This document shows positions 23,118 to 34,765 of a DNA stretch of 58,463 nt, in pieces; position 1 is the stretch's first letter, and every line of letters starts with the position of its first letter. Origin of the DNA: Verrucomicrobiaceae bacterium (GTDB taxonomy: Bacteria; Verrucomicrobiota; Verrucomicrobiia; Verrucomicrobiales; Akkermansiaceae); NCBI GenBank assembly GCA_027487435.1, contig JAIYDP010000142.1, positions 1 through 58,463 of the forward strand, written 5' to 3'. The translations under genes and the position numbers were made by a program. Under the pieces are notes generated by a model. That model was not told where the DNA came from. It worked only from the letters and a program-made list of their open reading frames with translations, and ran no database searches.

Positions 23118-24963
23118 TTACTGCAGCGCGGCCTCAAGGATCATCCGCAGTGTGTCCTTATCGAGCGTAAAGAATTCCTCCTGTCGACATTACTCCAATT
23201 TGAACGTTCTTTTACGAACCTCTTGAATCATAAGCTTTGCCCGTTTCGACATGAATTGAATGCAAGAGCTTCGAAGTTTATCTGCATTGAGTCTGATAGC
23301 TGACTAGGAAGTCAAGTTATGAAGAGATATTCAAACGTTGTAGAAAGAAATGACGTTTCCAGGACAAATCATCCCGTTGATGGAATCTGAGCATAAATCT
23401 TTCAGAGAGTTCTGGATGGTCAGCTCTATCTCATCGATAGCAACTAGCAGGTACTCATCTGCCGCCACCATCACATCAGGGGCAAGGTCGGTCGTAATCG
23501 AAACATTTCCTACACACAGTTATTTCGTTGGGAGGCCGTTACGAACCAGTGTAAATGTATTCAAGCAGAATGAGAAGCACCTTCCGATTGATCGGGAGAT
23601 GAACTGATGGTTGTGAGCTCTCTTGAAAGTGATCTGATCGCAGCATTGCGCCAAACTTTGGGCAACGGACAGTGAGAATGCACCGGTGACACCGGATAGG
23701 GCGGGTGTCATCTTCTGCAATGAGGCTGATGTCTGAAAGGTCCCCAGTTTCGAGCAGCGTCCGCATGTCAGCAGCCAACGTCCCAACCACAGATTCCGCC
23801 CGCAGTGTGGGTCCATGACTCACAGTCAGAATGTGCAAGTCGTTGTAAAATCGCCGCCCTTCTCTGTACGCATAGCCTCCAAAGACAACGACTGAAGACT
23901 GAAAGTGGACAAGGGTATGCTGCGCACGCGGGTGCGGAGGGTTCAGCGGCGATAGCAGTGTCCACCGCTGCGAAATGAAGTCAAAGATCAAACTGTCCCC
24001 AAAGTAAGTACTGCGGCCGGTGAAATGCACGCCACCAAAGAGGAGCATGCGAGAGGGGGCTTCAAGAACAACTGCTGCATGTGCGCATCTTGAGCGTGGT
24101 AAGTCTCCTTCACTGAATGGGGTAAGACAGGGCGATGCTAAGAGGAACCATTGAACGAGACTCCAAGACATTGTGTTGAGATCGAGCTGAGTGAGATCAT
24201 CGAAGTATCGCCACGCCCTGTCACGATAAGAGGGAGGGTAGCGGGTGTGTACGAGCCGTCGAAGTGTTCCCCTCCAAAGATGTACATGGCGTGGTTGAAC
24301 AGGACAGCGCTGTGCATTGAGCGAGGACTTGGTATCTGGCTTGTTGTTGACACGATCGTCCAGTTTTGGGAAGTGAAGTTGAATGCCCAGACGTCGTTGA
24401 AGTAGACATACTGTCCAGAACTGAATGTTTGGCCCCCGAAGATGTACAGGCTACTCTGGTAGACGATGGCTCAAGTTTCAGAATTGCTACGATCGGAGGA
24501 TACCTGAAGTCCCAGAGCGCCCTGGCGGTTTGACGCTGGCAGGCACAATCTCAGTCCACGTAGACGTGAGGAAATCGAACTCAAAGAGATCATTCAGAAA
24601 CTGAGATGTCGCATGTCCTCCAGAGCCGCGAGTTCCTCCAAATATGTACATCTTATCTCGGAAGATAACCGCCTTTGCAAACGCTCTCATGCTGGGAACC
24701 TGCCCGGTGCTTTCGATGCGACTCCAGGAGTTCGAGGACAAGTCGAACTTAAACAAATCATTGAAATATCTTTACCGTTAGGCGTCCAATGAGCAGAATT
24801 ACTCGGCGCCAACCATTGCCTGATCCCCAACAGTTCCACCAAAAACATACATAGCTCTTGTGGATCAGGCAGTTGCAAATCAGACAAACCCATTGTACAC
24901 AATCGCGCTGTGCTGCGCCCTCGCGCGAGGTCCGTCACTGGAGGCGATCGCAGACCATTGCAT
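23118..24963 (-). CDS. Kelch-repeat protein with C-terminal BTB and BACK-like domains (LZTR1-like layout)
   Basis: The likely start is the ATG at 24963 (MQWSAIASSDGPRARAQHS) and the stop is the TAA at 23120-23118. At least five kelch blades are visible with their diglycines: MYVFGGTVG, MYIFGGTRG, LYIFGGQTF, MYIFGGEHF, MLLFGGVHF, VVVFGGYAY. The BTB domain follows (LSDISLIAEDDTRPIRCHRC... through LLILLEYIYTG), then a helical BACK-like tail (EYLLVAIDEIELTIQ... and LRMILEAALQ). Such proteins usually act as substrate adaptors for Cullin-3 ligases; LZTR1 has the same order of domains. About eight introns of 30-46 nt are needed; one at 24470-24503 starts with GTATCCTC. Only 51 bp separate its start from the RIT1 start on the other strand. 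The first intron (near 24900) is the least certain. Confidence 0.8.
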
Positions 24964-25014
24964 TGTCGCTGCAAGACGATACCCAAATTTCTCTGAGTAG
25001 TTATTTGTTAACGA

Positions 25015-26778
25015 ATGTCACGATTCGACCCCTCACAGTGGAGCGAAGTACGCATTTGCGACTGAAATCTCATGCGTGCAGGCCCAGAGTTGCATCCACG
25101 ACTCAGTTCGTCGCCATCTTCCTAATTTCCTTCATTCGATCGAACATGACTCTCGCTTCGTTGCCTCTGTGACGTCGTAACGTTGCCACCTTCCTTATCG
25201 TAACGATTGTCGAATGTGGCCACTGTGTCCAGTCTTCGGAAACCTTCGTTGCGGTGCGTGGTATACCTCCTCGTTCAGGCGATGTTGCTTTAAGGTATGT
25301 TTGAGTCAAACACATCACAAATGACTTTTGCAGTCTTGCGATGGGCATTATGGACAGTGGGACTTCAGCTTGAGAAGGCTCAACCTTCAAGTCTTGGAGG
25401 CTGCAACAATCCATAGTGGTGTGTTCATCGTAGATGCCACCCGCTCTGGAAAGCGTTTTCCAGACAGGTTCGTCAGGCTTGTCTAGGTTGTCAAATCTTT
25501 AGCTTTTCGAAAACGATTCCGACCTGGTGTGCTGTCTTCAACAGCGCTGTGTTCGGGATAGAGAACGTCAAAGATAGCACGTCGCTGTGTTCGCTGGCAT
25601 TGCACCGTAGCGTCCCTCCCTCCGAGCAGTCCGTGATTCTCTCTCGCCTCTCGGAATGGACAGAGCGACTCAATGTGGTCGCTAGCGTGATGTTGGCTTA
25701 CCCTTCAGAAGTCCGGCATCTCCATCAGCGAACTGTCGTCCATATTGAGAAAGCCTCTCCGCCCTCTATGGGTGTCGCCTCATTCCATCCCCACAGACGA
25801 AGAAGTGACTTCATGGCCAAGTCTTTCCAGTGACGTCATTCTTCATCTGACCGACCCATAGGCCTCCCGTTCATCCCAGTCGTGTTGATCACTGCCTCGC
25901 GAGTGCGTGACCCAGTCCCTTCCCTGACCTTTGAGACCAGAGGAGACTTTGTCAACGATGGCGCTGTCAACGGGCAGTGGGAGTACATTCAAGGGGCTGG
26001 CGATGACGAAGAGGCTTGGTCGGGAGTGTTGACCTGTTACGTTGCGCTGATCTGCAAGGGGCTGACACCATCATTGTTCTGGGCCAACAAGGACCTTTTG
26101 CTTGCCGCGTCGTGGTTTCTCCTTGTCTCCTTTCTTACACCACCGAGGCATGACGACGTTGTGCCACTTGTCCAGAAAATCCTGTCAGAGTCGTCGCCGA
26201 TGCAGACTGCCCTCAGCGAGTTGCCTTCTTTCCGAATCTCAATTGGACCGTCCTGCCGATCTCGGCAAGCTTGTCACGATTTTCCGTCTCGGCCCATTGT
26301 TGACCTCTCATGGAAATTGCTTGACAAAGGGGCCACACATGTTGAGTTGCATCAGCCCATGCTTTCAGTTGGAGTGGTAGCTTGTGCAGTTTAAATCTCA
26401 CAGAATAGAATGCAGGCGACCCGTTGGCCCTCTTGTTTGTTCTTGACTCGGTTCTCCATGTCTACTCTTCATCCGCAGATGGGATTTCAATTCTTTGTGA
26501 AGACGGTTCGCCCCTGTCCATTTTTGATAACGGCTGCAGGCACCACTCTCTCTCCCGCTGCGGCTGCAGCGGTTCTCGTCAAGTCTACCAAAGGTGCTGG
26601 AGTCGTCACGAAGAGTGACATCACCGCCGCGTCCGTTCTTGTTCAAAGCGCCCATGCAGAGTCGAACATCCCGAGGCGACTTTTCCGCTTGCTCTGCACG
26701 TACTTTCTCACACCACGGACACAATGGCCAAGCCCAAAGAAGAAACTACAGCCCGGGATATCGAAAGGAACGGAATGA
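25015..26778 (+). CDS. RIT1: RIT1-type initiator tRNA 2'-O-ribosyl phosphate transferase
   Basis: In fungi and plants RIT1 adds a phosphoribosyl group to A64 of initiator tRNA so that it is not used in elongation. Family hallmarks in order: NLRCGAWY (about 25243), CFKSCDGHYGQWDFSLRRLNL, the DATRSGKRFPD and FSKTIPTWCAVFN segment, LPFIPVVLITASRV, then EYIQGAGDDEEAWSGVLTCYVALICKGLTP in outline with LFWANKDLLL, and a phosphatase-like C-terminal domain with CEDGTTLS and VTKSDITAASVLVQ. Introns of 34, 39, 35, 57, 32 and 34 nt fit. Odd: the frame ...DSRFVASV... runs into a TAA at 25178-25180 before CRMWPLCPVFGNLRCG, and no AG acceptor in the right phase exists (see findings). Either a non-canonical intron, a sequence error or a damaged gene. 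Expected length about 498 residues. Confidence 0.85.
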
Positions 26779-27168
26779 TTCTCCCTCAGCTCGCCCACGG
26801 TCAGAGCTTGTTCCCACCTGCGGCTGTACAGCGCGCTCGCTATCACAGGGAAAGTTGTTGGACCATGGCATCCTGTAAAAATGACGGCAATTGATGTTGA
26901 TTGATGCCCCCTTTGACTTTGACTTCCCATGCAGGATCTCAACGGTTTCGTCTTCGTCGATGATCCTGCCAGCTCGGGTGAGTGTTGCCCTTCTTCTTAA
27001 CCCCAGCGCAGCTCTAGCTGCCCATTTAAACTCTCCCTTTTTGTTGTTATCATTTCCGTAACGCCGTCTGGCCCATACCCTCTGCTTTCATACACGCGTG
27101 ATCGTCAAGCCTTGCGCTTGACATTGAATACGCATTGTGATCGCCCGCGTCTTCTGATTTCATCTAAG
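26779..27168. other. Gap between RIT1 and the EF-hand gene; doubtful small gene
   Basis: This 390-bp stretch has no gene I can support. An ATG at 26724 inside the 3' end of RIT1 opens another frame (MAKPKEETTARDIERNG) that could continue here through one or two short introns, with candidate acceptors at about 26852 and 26939, and end near 27060. No family is recognisable. The rest is pyrimidine-rich and may be the upstream region of the next gene. Confidence 0.3.
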
Positions 27169-28541
27169 ATGCGTCCCCGCTTCCGAGCCGCTCTCCGCTG
27201 TCAGTCGTCGTTGACTGCCCCGGGGTGAGACTGGATTACCCTTTCTTCGTCTGCTACTCTCCCAGCACCGTCAGATCTCCAAAAAGCAGAGCCCCAAGCC
27301 GCCTCTCTCCAATCCCGGAGCCACACCGCATGAGCGTTTCGAAGACAGCAAGCCCTGTCAAGAACGCAATGGCAAAAAGTTTGAGGCCTTCGACAGAGGC
27401 GATTCCTCGGCGCCTCAATGGCCCGCCATCTGAAGGAACTGACAGACGTATCCCGCGGAAATCGTTTGATCTAGCCGTTGATGGCTCCCTTTTCCAAAGC
27501 AATGCCCAGGGCGATGACTTCCCGTCCCCTCCGCCATCACGGGCCATCTCACGAGGCCTCTTGCCTCTAAGCCCTTCCACGCATACCCGAGCCAATACTC
27601 CGAGCTTTGGTGACAACAGCCGTCCTTTCTCGCGAGCGGGACCGTCAAGGCCACGGACTGTGGACCCCTTGACCGCAGGTGCACTCGCCGGGTCGCCACC
27701 GTCTCGATCGCGAGACCGCGAACGAAGCCCGTCTCCTCCTGACGCGATGAGATTTTTCCTGGAGCAACACAAAGAACTTGTCGATGAGTTACGCGCTGGT
27801 CGAAGTTTTGATGTTGAGGACGAAACGAGATGGGAGAGCGTTACGAGGCAGCAGAGGGAAGTACTGAGAGACTATTTTAGAAGGCGACTTGACCAACAGA
27901 AGGCCCGCCTGGCTGGCATGCTCAAGTCAAAGACTTTCTTCAACTCAGCTGTGGCGCTGCCGCAGATGCGGCGCTGGATGCGGACAAGAGGGAAAATGAT
28001 TAAAAAAGAGATCAGGAGGGACGAATTTTTGAAAATGAAGCAAATGTTCGGCGCTTTGGATGCTGATGGATCAGGTAGCGGGCAGTGCCATTGCCAGTGA
28101 CTAAGATGACAGGCGAAATAGACGCGTCTGAAATTCTTGATGCGTTCAGACGTGAGGCTCTGCTTGCTTCGGTCGTCTCACGCAGCAGTCCTCGGGTTCA
28201 AGTACTCCCGCGAAGACATCGAGTCCATGATCATCAACGTTACGGGCAGTCGTCAGAGTCGCTTCGATTCGCGAGCGTTGACTGATTTCTCAGACACATC
28301 CCTCACCCTCGCTGGATTTGTGGACCTCATGACCGACGACCGTTCCTCCCATTCGTCTATCATCCCTTATGCCTCAGAGCTTTCCTCAGAGTCAAACCTC
28401 GTGTCGAGCTTCCCAACCCTCGCCAAAATGTACGAGATGCGTACCCTCGTCGACGACTTGGTCGAGCGGCGATTTGAAAAGCTGGAGCAAAGCTTCGGGA
28501 TTTCTGACGAGCAAATGAAGCTGGCAGCAGGGGAAGGCTAG
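27169..28541 (+). CDS. EF-hand protein with disordered Ser/Pro-rich N-terminus
   Basis: Introns of 41, 38 and 34 nt give a closed frame of 419 residues from the ATG at 27169. Residues 1-180 are rich in Ser, Pro and Arg with repeated SPPSR/RSPSPP-like patches, typical of a phosphorylated linker. A helical region follows (ALPQMRRWMRTRGKMIKKEIRR), then FLKMKQMFGALDADGSGEIDASE, a canonical calcium-binding loop split by the second intron. A second, degenerate EF-hand follows (LGFKYSREDIESMI... LTLAGFVDLMTDD). The C-terminus is an acidic helix. A calcium sensor of unknown partner. The start could be later (ATG at 27330) if the first intron is wrong. Confidence 0.65.
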
Positions 28542-28591
28542 AGCGGATGCTATTTATTCACGGCAAATCAACAGACTAACTATTACAAGGT

Positions 28592-30112
28592 TCATGAGCA
28601 CTCTGAAGCCACGGCTGCACGCAATGTGGTTGGCAGATTCGCAACGTCCTCTTGCGTCAGCTCAGCGAACTTCTCCAACGCGCCGCTGATCCGTTCAAAC
28701 ACTCTGTCCTTCACTACCGTCTCGTTCCGCCAAAGGCGCGTTTCTTCTCTTGCCTTCCTCGCGTTAAACCATTGCACGTCGAGGCTCTCATCAGCATCTG
28801 TCTTGCCAATCTTTCCAAAGCTTGGTGGTGCGATTTGCCATTGCCGCACCGCCGTGATAACTCGCCGAGCCAGTAGGGGGGGGTTGAGAGAAAGGAAGTC
28901 CAACGTGACGTTTTCGTCCCTTGTCAAGTCAGCACATTGGATTGATGTGGATTCATTTGATGGCTATCACAAGTAAACCTACCAAGGACAATGCTCCCAG
29001 TAGTCGTATGCAGGGACATGCAGAAGCCGCGTCGCCTCCGATCGACACAGCGCGTTGGGGTCGTCCTCAAACATGACAACATTGTCCAGACGCGTCCAGC
29101 GGAAAGCCAACTTTGAGAAAATGTGCAACAAACTCTTCTTCGAGCGGAAATGAGGGTTGTGATCGATGCAATCGGACCGCGGAAAGAGACGGTAAGAGAA
29201 CTTTCTGCCGATCACAATCTCGACAGCTTCGAGAACTTTAGACGCCCACTTGCTTTCCGAGTGAGTGTAAATGACAATGACACCGCCCAAACGGACAATG
29301 TTGTCCACAAGTCGACCAAACCCAGGCCTCAGCATTCCACGCTCCATGAAAGGGACAATGTCGTCAACTGTCAAGCCCCTCTTCACGCCGTCAGGCCAGA
29401 ACGTCCACTCGATGTTCGTCTCCAAATTGTCTCGATCGGACAGGGTCTCAAGGTCTCCAACAATCGTCTTATCCAAGTCGAAAACAGCCAAGAAAGTTGG
29501 TCGTTCACAAAGAGTCACATCAATCGGCGGCTGCGTCGCTCGAGGGGTCACCAACGGGATCATGCATGAAGATCCGTCAGGCCCAATATTTTCCATTTGA
29601 TCAGTAGCCGACGGATCCAAAACAGAATGAGGTCCACTAGTAAGCTCTTGCAGCGGTGCATCCCGTGGTGACCCACTGTTGGTACAAATTTCTCCCAGGG
29701 CGTCTTCAAGGGAGAGTTCCATTGGGTCGTCGTCTGGTCGGTCAGATGACACTGTGATTGGAGGGCTTGGATGTGCATCTGCTGTTGCTGCACGCATTGC
29801 CAGTTCTCGTTCTGGTGGGATCGGATCGTCAAGCTGCATTTCATCTGGATAGTCCTCGCCCGCTGATGGCGACGCCATTACGGTGATAACGGGACTTGGC
29901 TCCACCCCCGCCATTATGTGAGAAATCGAGTCACTAGAAGAGCTCAATACAGTCGTCTCATCAGCTCCAGAACTGTCAACAACTGAGGATATGACCACTT
30001 CGGATGCGTCTCTGCGATCAACAGTGTGGCGGCGTTTCAACAAAGGATGGTCCTCATGATTGGAACTCTCTATTAGGTCGACCACAATAGAGGCTCCTGC
30101 TGCATTTTCCAC
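28592..30112 (-). CDS. HAD-family protein phosphatase of FCP1/NIF type
   Basis: The large exon (30112-28979) has about 200 acidic disordered residues and then a phosphatase domain starting LAVFDLDKTIVGD. The DLDKT at 29464-29478 (complement) is the catalytic DxDx(T/V) motif of FCP1/SCP phosphatases. VIVIYTHSESKWASKVLEAV gives motif II, and FEDDPNALC with DYWEHCPW are the downstream loops. This class dephosphorylates the RNA polymerase II tail or related substrates. A 63-nt intron (about 28917-28979) joins to a second exon ending at 28592, giving 485 residues. The second exon is helical and not recognised. The first codon shown is GTG, not ATG; a short upstream exon in 30113-30240 is likely, since an intron-like tract ending in CTCAG precedes it. 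Confidence 0.75.
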
Positions 30113-30451
30113 TGAGGACGTTAGAATAAAAAGGCCACTGAATACTGTCAGTCTAATGCACAGTCTCGTCTGAGATAAATTAACAGAACGGAGAAAGCTG
30201 TTTGACCAAATGCACGAAATTATCCCTTAACTGAACATTTATTTCACAACGCTAATAACAGCCGGCTAAGTCTCTTTCCAAATGAAACAAAATGGGAACC
30301 GCCGCTTGAGAGACCGATTCGGATCTGAATGAGTAGCGGAGCCCTTGGCAGACTTCGTTGTCTTACTCCATGAGAATTGCCTCCGTTGACGACGTCGTGC
30401 TTGGAGGTGCCGAGAAAGCTAGAAGTGCACTTTTGAGGGACCAGTGTACAA
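30113..30451. promoter_or_regulatory. Divergent region between HAD phosphatase and helical-protein gene
   Basis: These 339 bp lie between two divergent genes. On the minus strand, CTAACGTCCTCAG just upstream of the phosphatase frame looks like the end of an intron, so a first coding or untranslated exon probably lies here; the only minus-strand ATG I see is near 30233. No other signal is evident. Confidence 0.4.
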
Positions 30452-32936
30452 ATGACTGAAAGAGATTTGCAGAACATTTTGGTCGACCCCTCGCTGACTC
30501 CTGAGACTTTTTTGGGTTCTCTGAGGTCTCTCTCGAGTGCTTTGGCCTCTAAGGTAGATTCCAGAGGCTTCATTGACGTTCAGATTTCTGAAACCGAAAA
30601 AAAGCGAGCATTGAGGAAGCCTGCAGCAGTTGTTGCAAACGAGCTACAACAAGTGAGAGAAAAGCAATCAAGATTGAAGTTGCGTATTGCTGCAGTACAT
30701 CTTACATTGCTCCTCTGATTGAAAAGCTCGTAAATGACGACACCATGTTTCGCGATCTACTTCAGATGGTTGAACAAGAAGAAGAGGCCTCTCTTCGACG
30801 AGAATTCGATGCAATGACTGACTCTTGTCGCTCTCTCATGCAGTTATTACCATCCTCTACGCTCTCTTCGTTTGCCACATTGTGCCGTGACCTGTTGCAG
30901 GCATGCCCAACAGCGTGCCTTGAGTCTGACTGCGAGAACGCCACCATCTGAAACTCAAGTTTGCGAGGGGAAGTCATCTCTTCCATCAAGAACAGCTGGG
31001 AAGGGCACTCTGGCTCCCTGAAGCAGTCATTTTCTCCAATCGTATCTTGACATTCTCGCAGGACGATCCAATCCGAGCTTGCCGCGCTCGACTACCCGAC
31101 CCTCTCGCCTCGGGCCGTCCCTTCCGGCCAGAACTCGATCGCCCCATCTGCGGCCCTGCGTCTTGCGGCCCAACAGCTAGACTCCATCGATCAGATGTGC
31201 TGCTCTGCGTTACGATCTCACTCCTCAGAGGCCGCTTGCATTCAGATGCCCCACGCCCCCTTCTGCCGGACCTTCTTTTTCAGCCCCTCAACGATATGCT
31301 CGTCGTCCATTTCGCGTCGCCATCTGAAACAAATCGCCCTGATAAAGTGGCCGCAACTGAGCCATCTGACCCCAACGCAGCCCGAGTGGCTCTTTGCATT
31401 CTGCCTCATGGCCTTGAAAGCGTCCCTTCCACTTGTCTCCGCTCTCAGCGACGACGCTGAAGGACTGCTTGTCTCCAAATTCACCGGCTTGATAATAATT
31501 CTCTAGGAGGAGTTTCTGCGGCTGTTTTCGGACGCCGTGGTCTCCAAAATTGCCGCGGATCTGGCGGCCATTCGATTGGTTGCGGATTCTCGTGAGGGCG
31601 CTGGTGGGATTTGCGCTGAGGACCATGTTTTCCGTCACTACATCATTCAAATGACCAAGTTCGACGCGAGCTCTATGGAGACTACTAAATCCTTGTTCCC
31701 CTCTGTGTTTCGGGTGTTTGCTGATGAGGCGCTGCTCAAGAGCTGGATTTCTGTTGAAGCCAAAGGTCCTTCAAATTGTAGCCAACCTGATCGCCAAGTG
31801 ATTGATGACTTCGTTGCGACAAGTGCTCAGCAGGCGTCTAGTTTTAAGGCAAGCGACCCCTCCGTTTGCGTTGACGCTTTGAAAGACTCTTCGCATCGCC
31901 GCAGATGATTTCCCCCGATGCGCATTCGCCGAGTCGGTCTTCGAGTTCGGCCTCGAGTCGTTGGAAGAAGCAGCCGCCATCGGAGCGACGGGCCAAAGGG
32001 GCGCTTTCGTTGCCGCTGTGACCTCTAGGCTTCTTGACGACACGTTTGCTGCGTTGGCTCGACACTCTTCAGAGTCGTTCCAATCGCTGCTGGAGGCAGT
32101 CAATGCGGCGCACGCCGTTGCAGAGATGTCCCTCGAGTGGCCGCTCGTCCCTCAAGTCGCGGCAATTCTCGACGACATGATGGTGGAGCTGTTCGATTCC
32201 ATTCATTCCTCTGCTGTCGCTCGCGCAGACGAGCTGATGGGTTTTTAATGGAAGGCGGTCATATGACACTTAAGGAATTGTCATTTCTAGCGTTTGCGAA
32301 GATTTTACTGAAGGGCTGCAGGTCGCATCGCGCGCGACCTCAAAAGGGCTTTTCGGCTCAGTGGAGCGTCCAACTTCCAATCTAACCTTGCAGTTCAAGC
32401 GCGTCAAGGTGGAGGAAGTGCACGAGCTGTCCTTCAAGCTGTTTCAGGCGTATGACGTCCTGAGCGAGAATCTTGTCTCGTTACAGTCCATTCTTGCCCC
32501 AGCCTTGTTGCGGAGATACGAAAGCCGAATTAGAGCTCAGATAGACCGTATCGTGTTCGCATCATTCATCGAAAATGCGTCGTCAGTGACACGGTGCGAA
32601 CGCGTGCCCCAATTTGGTTTAAGTCGCAGAGCGAGCCTAGAGCAAACGCGCTTGGATGTTGCGACGGTTTGATGTGTTTTCGACGATGTCTTACTTTCAA
32701 AAGTTGGAGGAGTTGATGACGAGCGCGTTGCGGCATAAAGTGTCGCTCTCTTTGTGCGCTGTGAGGGTGGCAGGTTCTCACAGAGCAGAGTTCAAGCGGG
32801 TTTGACGGTGCTGTCTTGGAAGCAAGACGACGTTGCAAAGCTTCAGGCGGCACTGCAGTCCAACTCGTGGGAGGGTGAGCGACGTTTGCTCGAACGGTCT
32901 CACTTTCGAAAGCTGTCCTGTCAGCCCAAAGCTTAG
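30452..32936 (+). CDS. Unassigned alpha-helical protein, possibly a vesicle-tethering (COG/CATCHR-like) subunit
   Basis: The ATG is at 30452. A 32-nt intron (about 30695-30726) gives LKLRIAALVNDDTMFRDLLQMV. Further exons cover 30727-32650, and the last is at about 32650-32936, ending HFRKLSCQPKA. All translated parts are amphipathic helices without transmembrane segments: SLRREFDAMTDSCRSLMQLL, FGLESLEEAAAIGATGQRG, LSFKLFQAYDVLSENLVSL. The stretch around 31930-32060 loosely recalls COG7. That likeness is weak and from memory, so no function is claimed. Splice sites between 30950 and 31550 were not fixed. Confidence 0.4.
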
Positions 32937-33056
32937 ATTGCCTGACTCGAGCGAACGTTGAGCTGCTGTGCAGCAAACGACGTCAAGAGCTTTGATTGCA
33001 CCCGGTTCCTTGTACAATATGTGAATGTCTGGTTTACTCATCGAAATCGTGAGCTC

Positions 33057-34278
33057 TTACGACTGCGTGACTTCGTGAATGTCATTGAACAGCTCCACGT
33101 CCTCCATCGCCGCCTCCTCCATCCCTCGCTCAAGAATCGCCTCCTCAAACTCAGGCACGGCCCAAACACAATCGCTCTCAATGCTCAGCGGATTGTCACC
33201 GCGGGTAATCCTGAAAAACCCGTTCTCCCCCCAATACGACCCCCAGCTATTGCGACCAACCCAAAACGGAGTCCCGTCGTCATCCTCACCCCATCCGACG
33301 ACAGATACGACGTGGCGGATGGTCCAGTCTCGCGCCGGTACTTGAAAGTCAAGTTAGAAGTGGAGCATAGCCACCTCGGAGAATGCCCCCTTTATAGTTG
33401 AAGAAAGCCTTATTCACGCCAACGGAGCAAGCGATGGGTCTGTCAAGGGTATCAGAACGACGATTCGGTACAAGAAACCCGCGGGCCAGAATTTCTGCCA
33501 TCATGTTCCTCTCGCCGAACACGCTGCCGTATTCGGACACTTTGTACACGCTGGGACGATCTACCGAGGTGCAAATATGCTGAATCGTGAAACAAGCAAC
33601 CAGACCTCTACGCTGTGGTTGCAAGTCTTGCAAATGTTAATGGCCGTGCAGTTGTGCCTCTTGGCCTCATACGGGCTGCACCTGCCAACGTAAGCATGAT
33701 GCCGAAGAGCCTCGTACGTCACGTCGGTGACGCCGTGGCGATGAGCAAGCTTGTATGTCGCGTGAGTAAAGCCTAACTAGAGTCACAAAGGACAAGAATT
33801 GTCACCCCCGGAGCAGCCGACGTCGTCGTCAACAAAAGACCCAGCGCAGTTGATCACCACTAGGACAAATTAGAATGCTTGAAGGTTGATCTACTTTGAG
33901 GGGAGAGAACAACGTCTGGCCACGAGGCCTTCCTACGGATTTTGATGCGATCTGAGAGGGCGGACAACGGAGCAAACGCCCAGCAAGCACCGCAGTAGAC
34001 CGGAACATGCTGATTCCTTCATGTTGAGAGGAGCACATACAAGTCTCATACTGAACATCTGTGACATAATTTTTGCCTTTAACGTTCCTCCAATCAAACT
34101 TTTTCGGGAGATTGGTATCGTTCAGCTTCTTGTCGGGTCTCTCAGATATTTCGATGCAATCAATAGGCGAAGCAGAGGGAACAAAGCAGGCAGGGATATC
34201 TGCATCTTCTAAATCTTCTGCAGTTGCTGCATACGCGCATACCGCAGCCAACAACAACAACCCAAAGCGGGCCAACAT
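33057..34278 (-). CDS. Cathepsin X/Z-type papain-family cysteine protease
   Basis: A signal peptide ([17 protein letters not shown]) and short pro-region with one cysteine lead to [20 protein letters not shown], the start of mature cathepsin X. The catalytic cysteine is in [13 protein letters not shown] (about 33965), followed by LSDRIKIR and MVINCAG. The histidine lies in [16 protein letters not shown] and the asparagine in [16 protein letters not shown], near 33260 and 33220. The block [21 protein letters not shown] matches the X-type lineage, which acts as a carboxypeptidase in lysosomes. Several introns of about 34 nt interrupt the gene, including one after the SPQ segment. The C-terminal extension past the fold is acidic. 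The stop TAA is at 33059-33057. The start lies 32 bp from the divergent small gene at 34311. Confidence 0.9.
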
Positions 34279-34310
34279 AACTGAATTAGTTAAATGTTTA
34301 GTTAGGCAGT

Positions 34311-34571
34311 ATGGCGAATGTTGTTAGCAGAAGAGCGGCTGTGTTCCTCGGTCTTGCTGTTGCGGGAACAGCTGCGTATTCAGTAGCAGCTCCGAAAAGA
34401 AATCTCTCGCTAGCATCAGCGAAAAAGAACGTTGTCGAGAGCGAGTATTGTGACTGCAAGCCTCTGTGGGACTGCATTCAAGAGGGCGGACAAGAGTGTG
34501 ATCGCTTGGATAAGGATCTTAGAGCATGCCTCATACGATCGGTTTCCATCAAAGAAATTGATTTTCACTAA
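34311..34571 (+). CDS. Small hypothetical protein with N-terminal helix and CX9C-like cysteine pattern
   Basis: A single-exon frame of 86 residues. Residues 1-30 form a hydrophobic, basic N-terminus (SRRAAVFLGLAVAGTAAYSV) that could be a mitochondrial anchor or signal. The second half has six cysteines: CDC, C-x5-C, C-x7-C, C-x9-C (ECDRLDKDLRACL). Spacing of this sort occurs in mitochondrial intermembrane-space proteins folded by the Mia40 pathway, but the pairing is not a strict twin CX9C. No family is recognised. It could equally be a small ER protein. Confidence 0.45.
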   Translation: MANVVSRRAAVFLGLAVAGTAAYSVAAPKRNLSLASAKKNVVESEYCDCKPLWDCIQEGGQECDRLDKDLRACLIRSVSIKEIDFH

Positions 34572-34765
34572 TTTCTCAGAAAAATGCCGGCGCTTCCGTG
34601 TAGTGTAAAGTTCTGTAGTGATGGCGATAAACTGCCATGCCTTCAAACAGTCGCATTGTCGTGAGCTCTTATCCCTTTTCATCTCATGAAAAATGACATC
34701 CTGACTAAATTCTGCAACCCACAGTTTACTTTCCCCAAGAGGCACCGCACTGAGCACTTTTGTAT

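Noticed and set aside
33900..33935. An apparent GT-TA intron in cathepsin X.
   Set aside because: I had dropped one base when copying. With the correct base it is an ordinary 34-nt GT-AG intron in phase 1.
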